Both the position numbers and the translations under genes were made by a program. Below the pieces are notes generated by a model. The model was not told the origin of the DNA and ran no database searches. It saw only the letters and a program-made list of their open reading frames with translations. From assembly GCA_005880075.1 (NCBI GenBank), contig VBJT01000153.1, positions 15,624-46,014 of the forward strand: DNA of 30,391 bases, read 5' to 3'. Source of the stretch: Chloroflexota bacterium (GTDB lineage: Bacteria; Chloroflexota; Dehalococcoidia; SM23-28-2; RBG-16-64-32). Shown here piece after piece: positions 8,324-17,667 of this stretch (position 1 is its first letter; each line of letters starts with the position of its first letter).

Positions 8324-8331
8324 CGATTCGC

Positions 8332-10981
8332 ATGAATACGCACGAATTGAGAGAGGCGTTTCTCCGCTTTTTTGAAGAGCGCGGGCATCGTCGCGTGACT
8401 GGCGCGCCGATCGTGCCGCCGGGCGACCCGACTCTGCTGTTTACGAGCGCCGGCATGGTGCAGTTCAAGCCGTACTTCATGGGGCAATCTAAGCCGCCAC
8501 ACAACCGACTGGCCAGCGTGCAGAGGTGCTTCAGGACGACCGACATTGAGATGGTTGGGGATACGAAGCACCTGACGTTCTTCGAGATGCTGGGCAATTT
8601 CTCGATCGGAGATTACTTCAAAGCGGAGATGGTGCCCTGGGCGTGGGAGTTCGTAACAGAGGTGTTGAAGCTTCCGGAAGAGCGGCTCTGGGCTTCAGCC
8701 TATCTCGACGACGACGAGGCTTACGAGTTGTGGCGTAAGGTCGGCGTGCCCGAGGAACGGATCAGGCGCTACGGGGAGGATGAGAACTACTGGTTCTCCG
8801 GCGACAACGGGCCGTGCGGGCCCTGTTCGGAGATTTACTACGACTTCGGCGAGCAATTCGGCTGCGGGCCGGCCTGCGAGCCATCGCACGAATGCGGGCG
8901 GTTTCTCGAGATCTGGAACCTCGTGTTCATGTCGTACAACTGCGACGGCGAGAAACGAACACCGCTGCCTTCAAAGAACATCGACACCGGGTCCGGCCTC
9001 GAGCGCGTGGCCACGGTGCTGCTATTCGAAAGTGAGGGCTGGGACAAGAACCGATTGGCCTCGCCGTATGATACCGAGCTGTTCGCGCCTATCATCCGGC
9101 GAATCGAGGAGCTATCGGGAAAGAAGTACGGAGAATATGAGAAGACCGACCGTGCGATGCGCATTGTGGCAGAGCACTCGCGGGCGGTGACATTTCTTAT
9201 AGGCGACGAACGGACGCCGGTGCTGCCCTCGAATGAAGAACGCGGTTACGTTGTGCGGCGGATGCTGCGGCGAGCGGTGTACTTCGGGCGGCGGCAACTG
9301 GGAATCGAGGAGCCGTTTGTCGCAGAAATGATGGATACGGTAATCGGGGCGATGAGAGCCTCATACCCGGAACTGGAGCGCACGCGCGGCTTCGTGAAAG
9401 AAATTGTGGGGCCAGAGGAGCAGCGGTTCGATGCGACGCTGAGCCGCGGGCTGGAGATGCTCGAAAGCCTGATAGGCAAGAAGGGAGCACGCAAGGAACT
9501 CTCGGGCGCCGATGCTTTCCTCTTGCACGATACTTATGGTTTTCCGATTGAACTGACGAGAGAGATTGCGGCCGCGCAGGGGCTAATCGTGGACGAGGCG
9601 GGATTCGAAGTTGAGATGGAGCAACAGAGGGAGCGCGCGAGGGCAGGGGCCGGAGGTGCAGGCGCGGTGTTAGCGGACGTGCTGTATGGCTCGCTTGGCC
9701 TCGACAGGACCGAATTCAGCGGCTACGACGGGCTGGAGGCGCGTACGCCGGTAGTCGGCGTGGTGACGGATGGTCGCGCCCAAGTCCAGACGGAGGAGGG
9801 CGCCACTGAAGTGTTGCTGGCCCGAACGCCGTTCTACGCTGAAGGTGGAGGGCAAGTGGGCGACCGGGGCGAGATCATTGGGCCAAATGGGCGAATGGTG
9901 GTGGAGGACACGCAGCGGGTGGCCGAGCGGCTGATCGTGCACAGGGGATGCGTCGTTGAAGGGCGGATCGCGGTTGGGGATGAGGTCACGGCGCGCGTAG
10001 ACCCGGGGCAGAGGGCGGACACGATGCGGAACCATACGGCGACGCACTTGCTGCATGCGGCGTTGCGCAAGGTGCTGGGCATGCACGTCAAGCAGGCCGG
10101 GTCGCTGGTGGCGCCGGACCGGCTGCGCTTCGACTTCACGCACACAGAACCAGTGGTGGCCGGGCAGCTGGCGGAGGTCGAAGGGCTGGTCAACGGGAAA
10201 GTGCGACAGAACTTGCCGGTGCATACGCGGCTGACATCTTTCGATGAGGCGATGTCAGAAGGTGTGCTGGCGTTCTTCGGTGAAAAGTACGGTGAAGAAG
10301 TGCGGGTCGTTGAGGTAAATACGGTCGTACCGCGGTTCAGCGCCGAGCTTTGCGGCGGCACCCACTGCAAGCGGACGGGGGATGTCGGCATTGTGGTGAT
10401 AACCGCTGAGTCTTCGATTGGAGCGGGGATGCGGCGGATTGAGGCGCTTTCCGGGCGGGGCGCTGAGGAGTATGTGCGCGCGCTTAGGGCAGATGTCGAT
10501 GAGATGTCGCGGAGGCTGGGAGCGCCGAGAGAAAGCTTGATCGTACGTCTTGATGCGTGGACGGCGGAACGGGAGTCACAGCGCAAACAAATCGAGAGGT
10601 TACAGCGATCGCTCTCGTCGGCCCCCAAGATGGAGGAGGTGGTAGCAGGCGCAGTCGATGTAGACGGCGTGAAGGTGGTGGCATCGCAAATGGACCTGCC
10701 GAGCTTGGATGCGCTGCGCTATTCCGCGGATGCGGTTCGTAAGACGATGCCCTCGGGCGTGGCTGTGTTTGGCGATCGTAAGCGGGGATGTCATTCCGAA
10801 GGGGCCAAAAGCGGGGGAAATACTGAAGCGGGTAGCGGCAGTGGCCGGCGGCGGCGGCGGGGGAAGGCCGGAAATGGCGCAGGGTGGCGGAAAAGACGCG
10901 TCAAAGATTGGGGCCGCCCTGGCGATCGTGCCGGAGGCGGTCCGGGAGATGCTGTCCGGCAATGGGCCACGCAGCGCCTGA
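8332..10981 (+). CDS. alaS: alanyl-tRNA synthetase, frameshifted near the 3' end
   Basis: AlaS charges tRNA-Ala and clears mischarged Ser and Gly. The class II core shows FTSAGMVQFKPYFMG and CFRTTDIEMVGDTKHLTFFE. The editing domain has the metal ligands His568 and His572 (HTATHLLH) and Cys674 and His678 (CGGTHC). The original frame is good up to SGVAVFG near 10765. Then the expected sequence LAIVSGDVIPKGPKAGEIL and the C-Ala domain (GGGGGGRPEMAQGGGKD ... EAVREML) continue in the next frame to TGA 10979-10981. By comparison with E. coli AlaS, about 8 residues are missing at 10761-10775, a loss near 23 or 26 nt. In the first frame the reading runs on without stop through ruvX to 11412, giving a false 1026-residue fusion. 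As AlaS is essential, an error in the sequence is likely. Confidence 0.93.
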
Positions 10982-10986
10982 AGCGG

Positions 10987-11412
10987 ATGCGAATAATAGG
11001 TCTCGATCTAGGCGAGAAGCGCATTGGGGTGGCCGCGGCGGACGACCGGACGCAAATAGCAGTCCCGCTAACAGCGGTGGCGGGGGGAGATGATCAAATC
11101 GCGGCGATAACGCTGCTGCTCGAGGCGCAAGGGGCCGATGAAGTTGTCATCGGGCTCCCGCTGTCTATGACGGGCGCGGTTGGACGCCAAGCACAACGGG
11201 CGCTTCAAGTGGTGGAAGGGCTGCAGGCCCGGTTGGTGATTCCGGTACATACCTGGGACGAAAGGTTAACGACCGTCCAGGCAGGCCGCAGCGAACCGGC
11301 GCGAGCCCGGACCGGGCGCCGCTCCCAAGAGGAGAAGGGGAGGCGGGATGCGATCGCTGCGGCAATCATGCTTCAGGCATTCCTTGATCGCAGACGCTCA
11401 GTGACCGCATGA
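10987..11412 (+). CDS. ruvX: YqgF/RuvX family Holliday junction resolvase-like nuclease
   Basis: The 141-residue protein has the RNase H-like fold of YqgF, with the first acidic residue in GLDLGEKRIGVAAADD, then VVIGLPLSMTGAVG, HTWDERLTT and a C-terminal RRDAIAAAIMLQAFLD, whose Asp completes the catalytic set. Family members process the 5' end of pre-16S rRNA and may resolve Holliday junctions. The ATG at 10987 is 5 nt after the restored stop of alaS and, because of the alaS frame break, happens to be in the same frame as the alaS N-terminal part. The order alaS-ruvX-mltG is widespread in bacteria. The stop overlaps the mltG start as ATGA. Confidence 0.88.
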   Translation: MRIIGLDLGEKRIGVAAADDRTQIAVPLTAVAGGDDQIAAITLLLEAQGADEVVIGLPLSMTGAVGRQAQRALQVVEGLQARLVIPVHTWDERLTTVQAGRSEPARARTGRRSQEEKGRRDAIAAAIMLQAFLDRRRSVTA

Positions 11413-12476
11413 GATCCGTCGCCGCCGGCGCGCTGGTATTGCTGTGCCTGGCCCTGGCGACCTGGCTCGTCCTCGCGGGGCCGGCGAATGATGTTGATGA
11501 CGTTGCGGCATATCATGCGGCGGCAAGTCCGGAGGGTGACCCAGTGACCGTCACCATAGATGCAGGGGCAAGTACCGAAGAAATTGCCGCTAGTCTAAAG
11601 GCGCGGGGTGTGATCGGTTCGGCGGCGCAGTTCCGAGTGCTCGTATCCTTCCTTGGGTATGACCGGCTGCTCCAGTCAGGCGAATACGAGTTCGCACGTG
11701 AAACGCCGGAGCTGGATGCGGTTTACCGGATACGCAGCGGGATCGTTTCGAGCAAATCTGTGACAGTGGTAGAGGGGTCGAGGCTGGAAGAGATCGCGGA
11801 CGCCGTCGCGCGTCAGGGCATCGACCGGACGGAGTTTTTGGCGGCGGCGCGCCGGGGCGAGTACCAGTTTTCGTTCCTGGAGAATCTGAAGGTCAACGAG
11901 CGGTTGGATGGATACCTGTTCCCGGCGAAGTACCCGATCAGGAATCGAGACACGGGACGGGATGTTGTGCAGCGAATGTTGCAGGCGTTCGCAGATAATG
12001 TTCCGGCTTCGGTGGAAGAGCAGGCATCCGCGGAAGGTCTGACGCTGCATGAGGTGGTGACGCTGGCCTCAATCATCGAGCGGGAGGCGGTGGTACCGGA
12101 GGAGCGGCCGATAATGGCGCAGGTGTTCCTAAAACGGCTGAGACTCGGTATCGCGCTGGAGGCCGATCCGACGGTGCAGTATGCGCTCGCGAGCGACCCG
12201 GCGAATGTCAGCGAGTTCGGGTACTGGAAGAAGGAGCTTACGAGGGAAGACCTGGATATCGATTCGCCGTACAACACGCGGATCGAGAGCGGGCTACCGC
12301 CGGGGCCGATTTGCAGCCCGGGACTGGATTCCATCAAAGCGGTCTTAAACCCGGCGAACACCAATTTCCAGTTCTTTGTCGCTAAACCGGACGGGTCGCA
12401 CGCGTTTGCGGAGACGTTTCAGGAGCATCTGGAGAACATACAGCGGTACGGCGGGGATCTTGGAACGCCGCCTTGA
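11409..12476 (+). CDS. mltG: endolytic murein transglycosylase MltG
   Basis: MltG cuts nascent peptidoglycan strands in the membrane and so sets glycan chain length. This 355-residue protein has one N-terminal membrane helix (about 5-23), a LysM-like region (VTVTIDAGASTEEIAASLKARGVI) and the YceG catalytic domain with GYLFPAKYPI, LASIIEREAVVPEERP (catalytic-type Glu224), LEADPTVQYAL and SPYNTRIESGLPPGPICSPG. Length is normal. It starts within the ruvX stop codon, so the two are coupled, and aroE follows after 18 nt. The 11409 ATG is supported by the membrane helix directly after it. Confidence 0.95.
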   Translation: MRSVAAGALVLLCLALATWLVLAGPANDVDDVAAYHAAASPEGDPVTVTIDAGASTEEIAASLKARGVIGSAAQFRVLVSFLGYDRLLQSGEYEFARETPELDAVYRIRSGIVSSKSVTVVEGSRLEEIADAVARQGIDRTEFLAAARRGEYQFSFLENLKVNERLDGYLFPAKYPIRNRDTGRDVVQRMLQAFADNVPASVEEQASAEGLTLHEVVTLASIIEREAVVPEERPIMAQVFLKRLRLGIALEADPTVQYALASDPANVSEFGYWKKELTREDLDIDSPYNTRIESGLPPGPICSPGLDSIKAVLNPANTNFQFFVAKPDGSHAFAETFQEHLENIQRYGGDLGTPP

Positions 12477-12494
12477 CCGCCGCGCGGGCGTGAC

Positions 12495-13364
12495 ATGCTG
12501 AAATACCTCGGGGTGATCGGCTTTCCGCTCAAGCGGTCGCTGTCGCCCGTGTTCCAACAGGCTGCGCTCAATCACCTGAGGCTGGACATCGTGTACGAGG
12601 CGTGGCCGACGGCGTCGGACGGGCTGCAGACGAGAATCAAGACGATGCGCTCCCCGACGGTACTCGGGGCGAATGTAACGATTCCGCACAAAGAGAACGT
12701 GCTGGCGATGCTGGATGAAGTTGACGAGGTCGCAGGCAAGATCGGGGCGGTGAATACGATCGTGAACCGCGACGGCAGGCTTTTCGGCTACAACACGGAT
12801 CTATCTGGCCTGATGAGGGCCCTGCGGGACAATGGCGGGTTCGAGCCGGAGGGAAAGCGGGTTGTGGTCGCGGGGGCGGGGGGCGCGGCGAGGGCCGTGG
12901 TTGCGGGCCTGCTCGAGGCGGGTGCTGCATCGGTCACGGTCATCAATCGCACTCTCTCGCGAGCAAACAGGCTTGTAGAGGACCTGCGCCCGCAAGCTGA
13001 CCAGAGCGAGCTGCGGGCGCTGCCCGAGATGTACGCCTCGTGGGCGGCGGTGATGGGTTCCTGCGACCTTCTGCTAAACTGTACTTCCGCTGGTTCAGCG
13101 GGTTTTGATTCGGAATCTCCGATCCCCATCGATCTAATCCGGTCCGAAATGCTCGTGTATGACCTGGTTTACGACCCGGCTGAAACGCCTCTGTTGGCCG
13201 AAGCGCGGAAGCGTGGCGCGCGCGTGCTGGGAGGATTACCGATGCTCGTGTATCAGGGCGCGACATCGTTCGAGCTATGGACGGGCCAGAAGGCGCCAGT
13301 CGACATAATGTTGGAGGCAGCGCGCTCGGCGGTTGAGGCAGAGGCCGCGAGGGGGAGGAAATAG
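12495..13364 (+). CDS. aroE: shikimate dehydrogenase
   Basis: AroE reduces 3-dehydroshikimate to shikimate with NADPH, step 4 of the pathway. The 289-residue protein shows the substrate site SLSP (Ser15, Ser17), GANVTIPHKE with catalytic Lys66, AVNT (Asn87) and NTDLSG with Asp102, then a Rossmann NADP site GAGGAARA (127-134), NRT at the dinucleotide-specificity loop, and the C-terminal GLPMLVYQGATSFELWTG. All are typical and it appears intact. It is followed one base after its stop by a membrane protein gene and then aroC, so an aro operon is likely. Confidence 0.96.
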   Translation: MLKYLGVIGFPLKRSLSPVFQQAALNHLRLDIVYEAWPTASDGLQTRIKTMRSPTVLGANVTIPHKENVLAMLDEVDEVAGKIGAVNTIVNRDGRLFGYNTDLSGLMRALRDNGGFEPEGKRVVVAGAGGAARAVVAGLLEAGAASVTVINRTLSRANRLVEDLRPQADQSELRALPEMYASWAAVMGSCDLLLNCTSAGSAGFDSESPIPIDLIRSEMLVYDLVYDPAETPLLAEARKRGARVLGGLPMLVYQGATSFELWTGQKAPVDIMLEAARSAVEAEAARGRK

Positions 13365-13365
13365 C

Positions 13366-14016
13366 GTGGAGTGGGCGGTACTCGGCCTTTTCATCCTGTT
13401 TCTGATTGTGACTTACATCGTCGTGCAGGGCACTCGTGCGGCGCTCGCCTGGCGGAAGGCGGCGGCCGAGGGGGATGTGAAGGTCATCAGGGATATCGTA
13501 GAAGACTCGCTGGGCGCCTGGCGGTCGATGAAGCGACCGAAGGAGGTGCCGGAGGAGGTCTGGCGCGGGATTCAGAGCATGCAGATAGTCGAGGTGGATG
13601 CCGAGCTCGTGAGGGTCTCGTGCCAGGCGGAGGGCGACTACCGGTTGCTGAATGGCCGGTGGATGGAGACGGCGAACCCGCTCCGCGAGGCGATGGCGGT
13701 GGCAGCCAAGGGGCTGGACGTGCTGCTCTATGAACTGCCTCACTACAAGCCGGGGCGGGTGCAGATCGACGCCTACATGACGATGCGAGAAGCGGATCAC
13801 GCCACCGAACGCGTATGCATACTTTCGACGACGGCGACGAGAGACGATGCGCGCCAAGTCGATTGGGAAGAGTGGACGCCAGCGCAGATCGTGGAGGCGC
13901 TGGGTGGGCGTTATCGGATGGATGACCTCGGCCAGCCGCTGCCGATCGAAGTAGAAGCGCCCAAGCCTTCCGAAGACGAAGATGCGGGGACGCCCGCGCC
14001 GCCTTTCAAGCGATGA
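13366..14016 (+). CDS. unknown single-pass membrane protein between aroE and aroC
   Basis: I chose GTG 13366, one base after the aroE stop, because GGGGAGGA lies 8 nt upstream; this gives 216 residues. Residues about 2-22 form one membrane helix (VEWAVLGLFILFLIVTYIVV). The rest is a soluble domain of mixed helix and strand ending in an acidic, Pro-rich tail (PKPSEDEDAGTPAPPFKR). The soluble part, with a helix running into strand-rich segments (VRVSCQAEGDYRLLNGRW, DAYMTMREADHATERVCIL), loosely recalls Tim44/NTF2-like domains, but I do not recognise the family. Its end overlaps the aroC start as ATGA, so it is translationally coupled on both sides. No catalytic motif is evident. Confidence 0.8.
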   Translation: MEWAVLGLFILFLIVTYIVVQGTRAALAWRKAAAEGDVKVIRDIVEDSLGAWRSMKRPKEVPEEVWRGIQSMQIVEVDAELVRVSCQAEGDYRLLNGRWMETANPLREAMAVAAKGLDVLLYELPHYKPGRVQIDAYMTMREADHATERVCILSTTATRDDARQVDWEEWTPAQIVEALGGRYRMDDLGQPLPIEVEAPKPSEDEDAGTPAPPFKR

Positions 14017-15182
14017 CGGAGCTGCGCTTCCTCACCGCCGGCGAGTCCCACGGCAAGGCGCTCGTCGCACTGTTGGAGGGCATTCCGGCGGGAATGCCGC
14101 TGACCGAAGACTACATCGCGCGGGACCTGCGGCGCCGGCAGGGTGGCTACGGGCGCTCGAAACGACAGCAGCTGGAGCAGGACCGAGCCGAAATCCTGGG
14201 TGGAGTGCGCCATGGCCTAACGCTCGGCGGTCCTGTCGCGATGATGATCGAGAACAAGGTCTGGGAGGACTGGCAAGAGGTGATGCAGGTGGGCCCATAC
14301 GAGGGCAAGCCGAAGAAGGTGACGCGGCTGCGTCCGGGACACGCGGACCTGGCGGGCACGATGAAGTATGGCTTCGACGATGCGCGCAACGTGCTCGAGC
14401 GGGCGTCGGCGCGGGAGACGGCGGCGCGCGTAGCCGTTGGGGCCGTCTGCCGCCGGTTTCTCGGGGAGTTTGGTATCGAAGTCCACTCGCATACTGTGTC
14501 GATTGGGGATATCTGCGCGCAGACGGACGCTGCGAACGATTGGATAGAGGTAGAGGGGTCGCCGGTGCGCTGCGCTGATACGGAAGCCGGTGAGCGGATG
14601 GTGCGAGCGATCGATGCGGCGCGAGACGCCGGCGATACCCTAGGAGGCGTCTTCGAGATGGTAGCGACGGGCGTGCCGATCGGGCTCGGTTCGCACGTTA
14701 TGTGGGACCGCAAGCTCGATGGGCAGCTGGCGCAGGGCGTCATGAGCATCCACGCGGTGAAGGGCGTCGAGATCGGTGGCGGGTTCGCAGTGGCAGCGGG
14801 CCCTGGATCTGAGGCTCATGATGTGATCTTGCCGCCGGAACAGTGGGAAGGCCGTCCATGGCGACGGGCGTCGAACCGCGCGGGCGGGCTGGAAGGCGGC
14901 ATGACGAACGGCGAGCCGGTCGTCGTCCGTGGTGCGCTGAAACCGATTTCGACGCTTTCGAACCCGCTGCCGTCCGTGGACCTGCACACCGCGGAGGAGA
15001 TTCAGGCGCACTACGAGCGCTCCGATGTCTGCACCGTGCCGGCGGCGGGCGTAATCGGAGAGGCGATGGTCGCGTTTGTGCTGGCCCGCGCGATACTGGA
15101 GAAGTTCGGCGGAGACTCACTGGGCGAGACGATGCGGAACTTCGAGGGATACCAGGCGACGATCGGGCCGCGAGGCGGGTAA
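14013..15182 (+). CDS. aroC: chorismate synthase
   Basis: AroC makes chorismate from EPSP with reduced FMN, the last shikimate step. The 389-residue sequence carries TAGESHG with His13, RRQGGYGRSKRQ, LRPGHADLAG with His110, the signature DDARNVLERASARETAARVA, GSHVMWDRKLDGQLA and VDLHTAEEIQAHYERSD. Nothing is missing. It overlaps the upstream membrane protein gene by 4 bp, and a GNAT gene follows after 9 bp. Confidence 0.97.
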   Translation: MTELRFLTAGESHGKALVALLEGIPAGMPLTEDYIARDLRRRQGGYGRSKRQQLEQDRAEILGGVRHGLTLGGPVAMMIENKVWEDWQEVMQVGPYEGKPKKVTRLRPGHADLAGTMKYGFDDARNVLERASARETAARVAVGAVCRRFLGEFGIEVHSHTVSIGDICAQTDAANDWIEVEGSPVRCADTEAGERMVRAIDAARDAGDTLGGVFEMVATGVPIGLGSHVMWDRKLDGQLAQGVMSIHAVKGVEIGGGFAVAAGPGSEAHDVILPPEQWEGRPWRRASNRAGGLEGGMTNGEPVVVRGALKPISTLSNPLPSVDLHTAEEIQAHYERSDVCTVPAAGVIGEAMVAFVLARAILEKFGGDSLGETMRNFEGYQATIGPRGG

Positions 15183-15191
15183 TCGCTCGCC

Positions 15192-15644
15192 ATGGTCTTT
15201 GAAGCGCGGGAGGGCGATACCCTCATAAGCTGCGACCGACAGAAGCTTGATGTGAAAAGAATCCACGCCTTTCTCACACGCAGCTACTGGGCGGAACGCG
15301 TGTCGCTCGAACTGGTAGAGCGATCGATCGAGAACTCGATCCCGTTTGGGGTCTATGCCGGCGGCGACCAGGTTGGGTTCGCCCGCGTAATCAGCGACCG
15401 CGCGTCGTACGCCTACCTCGCCGATGTGTATATCGAGGAGGCGTACCGGGGGAGAGGACTATCGAAGCTGCTGATGCGGGCGGTCATGGGGCATCCAGAG
15501 CTTCAGGGGCTTCGGCGCTGGATTCTGGGCACGCGCGATGCGCATGGCCTCTACCGGCAGTTCGGGTTCACCGAGCTGCAGCGGCCGGAACGCTGGATGG
15601 AGAAGGCGGAGGCGGGGCTCTATCAGGGTGAGGATGGGCAGTGA
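15192..15644 (+). CDS. GNAT family N-acetyltransferase
   Basis: The 150-residue protein has the GNAT fold: GVYAGGDQVGFARVISD (strands 2-4), YLADVYIEEAYRGRGLSKLLM with the acetyl-CoA pyrophosphate loop R-G-R-G-L, and LGTRDAHGLYRQFGF near the end. Its substrate cannot be read from sequence. It lies between aroC and aroK-aroB and its stop overlaps the next start (GTGA at 15641-15644), so it is expressed with the shikimate genes, though no pathway role follows from that. Confidence 0.88.
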   Translation: MVFEAREGDTLISCDRQKLDVKRIHAFLTRSYWAERVSLELVERSIENSIPFGVYAGGDQVGFARVISDRASYAYLADVYIEEAYRGRGLSKLLMRAVMGHPELQGLRRWILGTRDAHGLYRQFGFTELQRPERWMEKAEAGLYQGEDGQ

Positions 15645-17344
15645 CCCGCCCGTCTCGAATCGTGCTCACGGGCTTTTCGGGTGCGGGAAAGACAGCTGTC
15701 GCGTCTATCGTTGCCGGGACGCTCGGCTGGGAGATCTCTGACACCGACGACATGGTGCAACGCGCAGCCGGGAATTCGATCCTCGAGATCTTTCATGAGG
15801 GCGGTGAGGAACTTTTCCGCGACCTGGAAGCAGAGGCCATCCGGACGGCATGCTCCGGCGAGCGCGTGGTTGTGTCCACGGGCGGGGGTGCAATCCTACG
15901 CGCGGAGAACCGCCGTGCGATGGCGGACGGCGGTTTCGTGGTGTGTCTGGAAGTGCGGCCAGAGACAATACTGCGCAGGCTGAGCAGCGGAGGACGGGCG
16001 TTGGACCGGCCGCTTCTAGCAACCGGAGACCCGCTTTCGCGCATCCGCGCGCTAAAGGAAGCACGGCAACACTTGTACGCGCTCTGCGACTGGACGGTGA
16101 ACACGGATGCGCTTACGCCGAAGCAAGTAGCCGGCGAGTTAGCCCGGGCATACGACGAAGTTGCGGAATCGATATCCGTAGATCCTGACCGGCTCGCCGC
16201 GCTGACGGATCCAGAGGCCAAGGCGCCGCCGGGCGCGCTGCACATAATTCCGGAAGGCGCTGCATCGATTGTCCGCACGGGGGGCGGCGAATACCCCGTA
16301 TTCGTCGGGTGGGGAGTGCTCTCTGGGCTAGGCGAGCGCCTTCGGAAGGCTGGAGTCGCCCGACAGGTCTATGTAATCAGCGATCAGGCGGTGTTCCATC
16401 ATCATGGAGACCAAATCGAGGCCGCGCTGCGCGCCGCGGAATTGCCGTTCGATTCGTATACCGTACCTCCCGGCGAGGGCAGCAAGTCGCTGGGGACGGC
16501 ATCGGAAATCTACAATTGGCTCGTCGAGCGCAAAGCGGAGCGGGGACATGCGATAGTGGCGCTGGGTGGTGGCATGGTGACGGATTTGGCCGGCTATGTG
16601 GCGGCCACGTTCGCGCGAGGCCTGCCCCTCGTTCACGTGCCGACAAGCTTACTAGCGATGGTGGATGCGGCGATCGGCGGGAAGGTGGGAGTCAATCACC
16701 CGCGCGCGAAGAACATGATCGGCGCGTTCTACCAGCCGCGGTTCGTTCTTGCGGATGTGGCGACGTTACGGACGGTACCGCCGCGTGAGTATTTCTCCGG
16801 CTGGGCGGAAGTAATCAAGCACGCGATGATCGCGGATGGAGAGCTGCTTTCACTCCTCGAAGACAGCGGCGAACAGATTCTAAAGCTCGAACGCGAGCCA
16901 ACAACTCAAGCGATCGAGAAGAGCATTGCAATCAAGGCGCGAGTCGTGAGCGCAGACGAGAAAGAGGAGAGCGGCGAGAGGACTATGCTGAACTACGGCC
17001 ACACGCTGGCGCACGCCATAGAGTCGGCGACGGCGTATGGGCGCTTCCTGCACGGGGAAGCCGTAGCGATCGGGATGATGGCGGCGGCCCGCATCAGCGA
17101 GCGGCTCGGGTTGCTTACGACGGATGCCGTCGAGCGCCAACGGAGCCTTCTCGAGGCGTATCGTCTGCCGGTGAAGACGGAGGGGATCGACCGCGCCGGG
17201 GTGGAGGCGGCTATGGCGCTGGACAAGAAGGTAAGCGGCAAATCGATTCGGTGGGTGCTTCTGGAAGGGGTCGGGCGGCCAGTCCTACGAGATGACCTGC
17301 CGGCGCAGGTGGTGCAAGAAGCGCTGGCGGAAGTGCTTGGCTAA
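15641..17344 (+). CDS. aroKB: fused shikimate kinase / 3-dehydroquinate synthase
   Basis: One 567-residue frame joins two enzymes. Residues 1-175 are shikimate kinase: Walker A GFSGAGKT (11-18), DTDD with the shikimate-binding acid near 34-37, GGEELFR, STGGGA (79-84) and the lid region RALDRPLL. Residues about 205-567 are AroB: a NAD site at ALGGGMVTDLAGYVAA (307-322), VPTSLLAMVDAAIGGKVGVN, and zinc ligands Glu390 (WAEVIKH), His454 (NYGHTLAH) and His471 (LHGEA). The kinase carries out step 5 and the synthase step 2, so the fused activities are not consecutive. The GTG start at 15641 overlaps the GNAT stop. Both halves look intact. Confidence 0.95.
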   Translation: MTRPSRIVLTGFSGAGKTAVASIVAGTLGWEISDTDDMVQRAAGNSILEIFHEGGEELFRDLEAEAIRTACSGERVVVSTGGGAILRAENRRAMADGGFVVCLEVRPETILRRLSSGGRALDRPLLATGDPLSRIRALKEARQHLYALCDWTVNTDALTPKQVAGELARAYDEVAESISVDPDRLAALTDPEAKAPPGALHIIPEGAASIVRTGGGEYPVFVGWGVLSGLGERLRKAGVARQVYVISDQAVFHHHGDQIEAALRAAELPFDSYTVPPGEGSKSLGTASEIYNWLVERKAERGHAIVALGGGMVTDLAGYVAATFARGLPLVHVPTSLLAMVDAAIGGKVGVNHPRAKNMIGAFYQPRFVLADVATLRTVPPREYFSGWAEVIKHAMIADGELLSLLEDSGEQILKLEREPTTQAIEKSIAIKARVVSADEKEESGERTMLNYGHTLAHAIESATAYGRFLHGEAVAIGMMAAARISERLGLLTTDAVERQRSLLEAYRLPVKTEGIDRAGVEAAMALDKKVSGKSIRWVLLEGVGRPVLRDDLPAQVVQEALAEVLG

Positions 17345-17347
17345 CCC

Positions 17348-17635
17348 ATGCACTCGATACTCATGGCGATAGCTACCATAATAGGCGGCATTTCGGTATT
17401 TTCATTAGTTACTCGGGGGCGCCTACCTTTCGACCCGGGCGAAAAGAGTTATCGAGAGGATATGACCTTTACTCGGAACGGCATGTTGTTGTTCTCCCTG
17501 TTCCCAGCGTTCTGCACGGCCTCATTGCTCGCAATTCTGGTGGAGAAGGACGCTTTTGAGTTTCTGCCAATAGCTATCGCTTGTGCTGCGATGACAGCTT
17601 TCGTTTGGCGAACCGCCGTTAAGCACGGGAAATGA
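17348..17635 (+). CDS. small three-helix membrane protein, unknown
   Basis: A 95-residue frame starts with ATG 3 bp after the aroKB stop. It predicts about three membrane segments (residues 3-21, 44-64 and 72-89), with a loop FDPGEKSYREDMTF between the first two. I do not recognise the family. Base composition is somewhat less GC-rich than in neighbouring genes. Its position in a tight run and clear hydrophobic pattern support it as real, but nothing points to a function. Confidence 0.6.
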   Translation: MHSILMAIATIIGGISVFSLVTRGRLPFDPGEKSYREDMTFTRNGMLLFSLFPAFCTASLLAILVEKDAFEFLPIAIACAAMTAFVWRTAVKHGK

Positions 17636-17667
17636 AGAAGGGGTGAGCGAGTCGCGAGGTCGTCTGA

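Larger units (their letters stand above)
8007..8331. other. divergent intergenic region upstream of alaS
   Basis: No gene is supported in these 325 bp between the minus-strand GlmU-like gene and alaS. They hold a perfect 7-bp hairpin (8134-8153), a 14-bp near-identical direct repeat (8251-8264 and 8279-8292), and a TATAAT hexamer just ahead of alaS. Promoters for both flanking genes should lie here. Confidence 0.6.

Noticed and set aside
8332..11412. A genuine AlaS-RuvX fusion protein
   Set aside because: The linking part (after SGVAVFG to the RuvX Met) is Arg/Gly-rich nonsense, while the proper AlaS C-terminus is read in the neighbouring frame over exactly the same bases.
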